Below are positions 60,769-64,000 of a DNA stretch of 64,000 bases, piece after piece. The notes beneath the pieces were generated by a model, which was not told where the DNA came from, made no database searches, and worked only from the letters and a program-made list of their open reading frames with translations. The stretch is from Paractinoplanes aksuensis (GTDB taxonomy: Bacteria; Actinomycetota; Actinomycetes; Mycobacteriales; Micromonosporaceae), in assembly GCF_024137025.1 (NCBI RefSeq), contig NZ_JAMYJR010000007.1, positions 142,522 to 206,521 on the forward strand. The letters are read 5' to 3'. Within the stretch, counting starts at the first letter, position 1, and every line of letters begins with the position of its first letter. A program made the position numbers and the translations under genes.

Positions 60769-62232
60769 TCAGAACGGGTAGGTCGCTGGTTCGCCGCGCA
60801 TGGTGATCCAGCGGGTTTCGGTGAACGCGTCGATGTTGGCCGCGGCCCCACCGAAACGCGAGCCCGTGCCGGACGCGCCGACACCGCCGAACGGGGCGTT
60901 GGCCTCGTCGTTGACGGTCTGGTCGTTGATGTGCACGATGCCGGTCGGGATCCGGTCGGCGACGGCCAGGCCCCGCATCACGTCGCGGGTGACGATGCCC
61001 AGCGACAGGCCGTACTCGCCGGCCCGGGCCAGTTCCACCGCCTCGTCCACCGACGCGACGCGGGTCACCGGGGCAACCGGCCCGAACACCTCCTCGGCGA
61101 AGGCGGGGGCGGTCAGCGGCGCGTCGGCCAGCACGGTCGGGCGATAGAACAGATTTTCGTACGTTCCGCCGGCCGCGATCCGGGCCCCCTGCCCGGCCGT
61201 GGCCGTGACCATGCCGTGGATCTTGTCGCGCTGCCCCGCATCGATGATCGGCCCGAGGGCGACCTGATCGGTGGCCGGATTGCCGACGGGCAACTTGCCG
61301 GCCTTGTCGGCCAGCCGCTCCACGAACTCGTCGTAGACCCGGGCCGCGACCAGGTGCCGCCCGGTCGTCATGCAGATCTGCCCCTGGTGGAAGAAGGAAC
61401 CCCAGGCGGCCAGGTTGACCGCGGCGTCGACGTCCGCGTCGTCGAGCACCAGCAGCGCCGAGTTGCCGCCGAGCTCCAGGTGGGCCCGCTTCAGATGCTT
61501 GCCCGCGAGCTCTCCGATGCGGCGGCCGACCGGTGTCGACCCGGTGAACGAGATGACCCGGATGTTGGGGTCGGTCACGATGGCCTCGCCCACGTCGGCC
61601 CCGCCCGGCAGCATGTGCAGCAGACCGGCGGGCAGCCCGGCCTCCTCGAAGATCCGGGCCATCAGCGTGCCGCCAGTGACCGCCGTACGCGGATCGGGTT
61701 TGAGGATCACCGCGTTGCCCAGCGCCAGGGCCGGGGCGACCGAGCGGATGCCCAGAATGATCGGCACGTTGAAGGGCGCGATCACGCCGACCACACCGGC
61801 CGGCACCCGCCGCGCGATCGAGAGCCGGGGCTGCTCCGAGGGCAACAGCTCACCGATGGCCCGGCTGGGCAGCGACGCCGCCTCGTAACACTCCTCGGCC
61901 GCGACGTGCAGCGCGAACCCGGCCATGCCCGGGACGGCGCCGACCTCGCGGACGTTCCAGTCGCTGATCTCGGCCGCGTGCTGCGCCCAGAGGTCGCCGG
62001 CCTTACGCAGAACGGCGGCCCGCGCCGGGTGCGGCAGCACGGCCCACTCCCGCTGAGCCTCGATCGCATGCGCAGCCGCCTCGGCGACATCCCCCGCGTC
62101 GGCCCGACCCATGCGGCCGAGCGTCGCCCCGGTAGCCGGCTCGACCACCGGATACTCCCCGGCGCCGCCGGGTCCCCAGGCACCGTTCTTGAAGATGTTG
62201 CCCTGCCAGTCGACGCCGTCGAGCAGTCCCAC
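60769..62232 (-). CDS. Aldehyde dehydrogenase, benzaldehyde-type (NAD+)
   Basis: A 487-residue ALDH. NAD-binding VVGVIAPFNVPIILGIRSVAP, FTGSTPVGRRI, the catalytic Glu in HLELGGNSALLVLDDADVD, the nucleophile Cys in FFHQGQICMTTGRHLV and the C-terminal motif EEVFGPVAPVTRV...NDEANAPFGGVGASGTGSR. The HQGQICM motif and overall pattern fit benzaldehyde or vanillin dehydrogenase-like enzymes; betaine aldehyde dehydrogenase is less likely. GTG 62232 has AGGAGG 6 nt upstream. It stands alone with no aromatic-degradation neighbours. Confidence 0.93.
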   Translation of the reverse strand: MGLLDGVDWQGNIFKNGAWGPGGAGEYPVVEPATGATLGRMGRADAGDVAEAAAHAIEAQREWAVLPHPARAAVLRKAGDLWAQHAAEISDWNVREVGAVPGMAGFALHVAAEECYEAASLPSRAIGELLPSEQPRLSIARRVPAGVVGVIAPFNVPIILGIRSVAPALALGNAVILKPDPRTAVTGGTLMARIFEEAGLPAGLLHMLPGGADVGEAIVTDPNIRVISFTGSTPVGRRIGELAGKHLKRAHLELGGNSALLVLDDADVDAAVNLAAWGSFFHQGQICMTTGRHLVAARVYDEFVERLADKAGKLPVGNPATDQVALGPIIDAGQRDKIHGMVTATAGQGARIAAGGTYENLFYRPTVLADAPLTAPAFAEEVFGPVAPVTRVASVDEAVELARAGEYGLSLGIVTRDVMRGLAVADRIPTGIVHINDQTVNDEANAPFGGVGASGTGSRFGGAAANIDAFTETRWITMRGEPATYPF

Positions 62233-62605
62233 AGCGCGCCTCCTCTTCACCGGATTCGATCACGGGTACGTCGCGCTGTTCTTTATCCTCCAGATCCGCC
62301 ACCCGCACCAGACGTTGCCGCAGAAACTGGCCCCGGCGCAGGGCACCGCTCGCCACGCCGCCGCCCCCGGCCCCTCTGATCTGCCAGCCGCCAACCTCGC
62401 CACCCGGTGCGGCCCCACCACCCGTTCCACCGCCGAGCCGCCTACCCGACGCGCCTCGAACCGTCGCCCTGCCTGCCGCAACCCCGAGCCACCCGTCCCA
62501 CCGCCGACCTGCCTACCCGGCACGCCCCGAACCGTCGCCCTGCCTGCCGTAACAGTCACTGCTCGATTGCCTCATGGTTGCGGTTCAGGTGCCGATGCGG
62601 ACGCC
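62233..62605. other. Intergenic region (373 bp) with imperfect 71-bp direct repeat
   Basis: No gene is supported. Between divergent genes, a block of about 60 bp ending CGAACCGTCGCCCTGCCTGCCG-like sequence occurs at 62419-62478 and again at 62490-62549; the last 22 bp are exact. Upstream of 62606 I see no Shine-Dalgarno or clear -10. Confidence 0.6.
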
Positions 62606-63826
62606 GTGAAAAAGCGCTCCTCATGGATCGTGATCGCGGCGGTAGCCGGCGCGGCGGCCGGCGGCGCCGCATGGGGCATACGCCATGGTCGATCAATCGC
62701 CAGGGCCGGAGCGGCGGGACCGCCCGATCCGCCGCTCGTGTCATCGGCGGCCGAAATCCCACCCCTCACGCTGACGCCACCGTTGACGGGGCCGCCATCC
62801 ACAACGCCCCCGCTGACGGGGCCGCAACCCGCAACGCCCCCACTGGCAGGTTCACCATTCCCAGCGCCCGCGCGGGTGGGGCCGCCATTCCCAGCGCCCG
62901 CGCAGGTGGGGCCGCCATCCCCAGCGCCCGCGCAGGTGGGGCCGCCATCCCCAGCGCCCGCGCAGGTGGGGCCGCCATCCCCAGCGCCCGCGTGGGTGGG
63001 GCCGACGGACGCGGGGCCGACGGACGGGACCGCGACGGAGACAGTGCCGCCAGGGGCTGGGAGCGAGCCGCGGCCGTGGGCGGGGCGCTCACCCGCGTCG
63101 GCGGGCCGGGCCGGCTCACCCGAGCACTCGGGGCGTAGACCTCTCGTGATCCTGGCCGGGATAATTGCCGCCGTGGTCGGCATCACGGCGGTTGCGGTGC
63201 ACATCCACCAGCCCTCGGACGACGAGATCGACTACCGCCGCACCGCCCCGTCCCGGGATCTGCCGCGCTGGCAGCCGAATTACGACCCGCTTCCGTACGT
63301 TCCCACGCCGGCCCCGCCCACCTGGATACCGCCGGACAACCCCCTGCCCACGACCCAGGCGCCCACTAGCCCACCCGCAGCGGTCCCGGTCGGCGGGGTG
63401 CTGCCGTCGGACGTCGGCGTGATCATGAAGGGCGACTCCGGTGAGCAGATGGAGCTCAGACTGGTCCGGATCGCGAACCCGGCGCCGGCCGTAGACCCGG
63501 ACAACCCCTCCGGCGCCGAGCTGCAGCCCCGGCTCGGCTACCGGCTGGTCTCGATCACCGTGCAGGTCAAGAACACCGGCGGTGTGCCGTTCCTGACCGA
63601 CATCGAGAAGCACACGTGGCTCGTCGACCGGGCCGGTAACACGTACACCCGCAACGTCAAGCTGACCGAGGCGCGCCAGCTGCACCCGGCCTCCCAGCTC
63701 AACCCGGACTCGTGGAACAGCCGCGAGATCGTCTTCGAGGTGCGGGGCGGCGCCGACCTCACCCGCTTCCGCCTGAGCACCCATCCCGGGGCCGCCGCAC
63801 AGACCCAGGACTGGCGCCTCAGCTAA
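62606..63826 (+). CDS. Membrane-anchored DUF4352-like protein with Pro-rich repeat
   Basis: A 406-residue protein. It has two hydrophobic segments (SWIVIAAVAGAAAGGAAWGI near residue 10 and VILAGIIAAVVGITAVAV near 185), separated by a Pro/Thr-rich region with five GPPSPAPAQV-like repeats. The C-terminal ~140 residues are an Ig-like DUF4352-type domain (YRLVSITVQVKNTGGVPFLTDIEKHTW..., RFRLSTHPGAAAQTQDW) for protein or lipid interaction outside the membrane. GTG 62606 has no ribosome-binding site, and the first TM/repeat part could instead be non-coding, with translation starting nearer residue 175. It is divergent from the ALDH gene. Confidence 0.65.
   Translation: MKKRSSWIVIAAVAGAAAGGAAWGIRHGRSIARAGAAGPPDPPLVSSAAEIPPLTLTPPLTGPPSTTPPLTGPQPATPPLAGSPFPAPARVGPPFPAPAQVGPPSPAPAQVGPPSPAPAQVGPPSPAPAWVGPTDAGPTDGTATETVPPGAGSEPRPWAGRSPASAGRAGSPEHSGRRPLVILAGIIAAVVGITAVAVHIHQPSDDEIDYRRTAPSRDLPRWQPNYDPLPYVPTPAPPTWIPPDNPLPTTQAPTSPPAAVPVGGVLPSDVGVIMKGDSGEQMELRLVRIANPAPAVDPDNPSGAELQPRLGYRLVSITVQVKNTGGVPFLTDIEKHTWLVDRAGNTYTRNVKLTEARQLHPASQLNPDSWNSREIVFEVRGGADLTRFRLSTHPGAAAQTQDWRLS
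62851..63000. repeat. 30-bp tandem repeat, five units
   Basis: Units begin at 62851, 62881, 62911, 62941 and 62971 (GCCGCCATCCCCAGCGCCCG, then CGCAGGTGGG, with small changes). In frame they encode a ten-residue Pro-rich repeat of the protein at 62606-63826. The three middle units are nearly identical, so the array is recent. Confidence 0.9.
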
Positions 63827-64000
63827 AAGACCCATACCTGCAGCGCAGCCCGAAGCAACTCGCACCACGCGGCACCACGTCAGCCCGCACCACGACCCAA
63901 ACGCAGCCCCGCACAGCGCGGCCAACGCAGCCCCGCACAGCGCGGCCAACGCAGCCCCGCACAGCGCGGCCAACGCAGCCCCGCACAGCGCGGCCAACGC
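63827..64000. repeat. 24-bp tandem repeat running off the window end
   Basis: The unit GCAGCCCCGCACAGCGCGGC, then CAAC, begins at 63903, 63927, 63951 and 63975 and continues past 64000. Since 24 is a multiple of 3 the array stays open in several frames; on the minus strand it would read LCGAALAA repeats. No gene can be assigned to it from this window. Confidence 0.85.

Noticed and set aside
60769..62232. Aldehyde dehydrogenase considered as BetB for the choline pathway
   Set aside because: It is over 24 kb from the operon and its motifs fit benzaldehyde-type dehydrogenases better.

Overview
The window comes from a very GC-rich actinobacterium, most likely a Micromonosporaceae member of the Actinoplanes type. 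This is inferred from gene content, not from a marker gene. The signs are strong G/C third positions, many GTG/TTG starts, TGA-overlap operons, XRE-DUF5753/DUF397 and ECF42/YCII pairs, and an LALTG-type surface protein. No rRNA, tRNA, CRISPR array, prophage, transposase or replication gene was seen. It looks like chromosomal DNA rich in secreted and accessory functions.

Layout. (1) 0-7.3 kb, minus strand: secreted GH16 glucanase with two discoidin modules, a coupled DUF1996/discoidin protein, a LacI-family regulator, an NmrA-like oxidoreductase, a TPR protein and an Hsp70-like ATPase with no substrate-binding domain. Two LacI-type dyads sit upstream of the glucanase. (2) 7.5-15 kb: aerobic cobalamin genes, with cobN behind a cobalamin riboswitch and divergent cobG-cobH-cobIJ. 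(3) 15-25.8 kb: a surface-polysaccharide locus of seven overlapping minus-strand genes (GT2, three GT4, a GT-C-like protein, a membrane protein and a flippase). It is bordered by a secreted L-type lectin and a convergent secreted GH5-like hydrolase. (4) 25.9-36.5 kb: a minus-strand operon that takes up and degrades choline/glycine betaine: GMC choline dehydrogenase, ABC ATPase, double permease, binding protein, dimethylglycine oxidase, sarcosine oxidase and a Rieske betaine demethylase. An Arg/Gly-rich ORF is start/stop-coupled between the ATPase and the permease. (5) 36.6-46 kb: GDPD, a cell-wall surface protein, an iron-box-controlled siderophore-interacting protein followed by an MFS transporter, an XRE regulator divergent from a secreted M4 protease, and a CAP-domain protein. 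(6) 46.3-52.8 kb: DUF397/XRE-DUF5753 pair, GPP34 protein, APC permease, acetyltransferase-like protein, Lrp regulator, FMN reductase and DUF1801 protein. (7) 52.8-60.7 kb: a 1069-aa NACHT STAND NTPase downstream of a DrrAB-type ABC exporter, a DUF4097 protein and a ribbon-helix-helix protein; divergently, a YCII protein and an ECF42-type sigma factor. (8) 60.8-64 kb: aldehyde dehydrogenase and a repeat-bearing membrane protein.

Regulation visible in the sequence includes a B12 riboswitch, an IdeR/DtxR-type iron box, LacI-type dyads, an ECF42-like promoter, 11-bp-phased iterons over the ribbon-helix-helix start codon, and several leaderless promoters (TANNNT 6-8 nt before the start). Minisatellite-like direct repeats (periods 24, 30, 40, 64, about 71 and about 90 bp) recur in or beside intergenic gaps. 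The strongest candidates for new biology are the NACHT protein with its neighbours, the coupled Arg/Gly-rich ORF in the betaine operon, the iteron operator, and the lectin/hydrolase-bordered polysaccharide locus.
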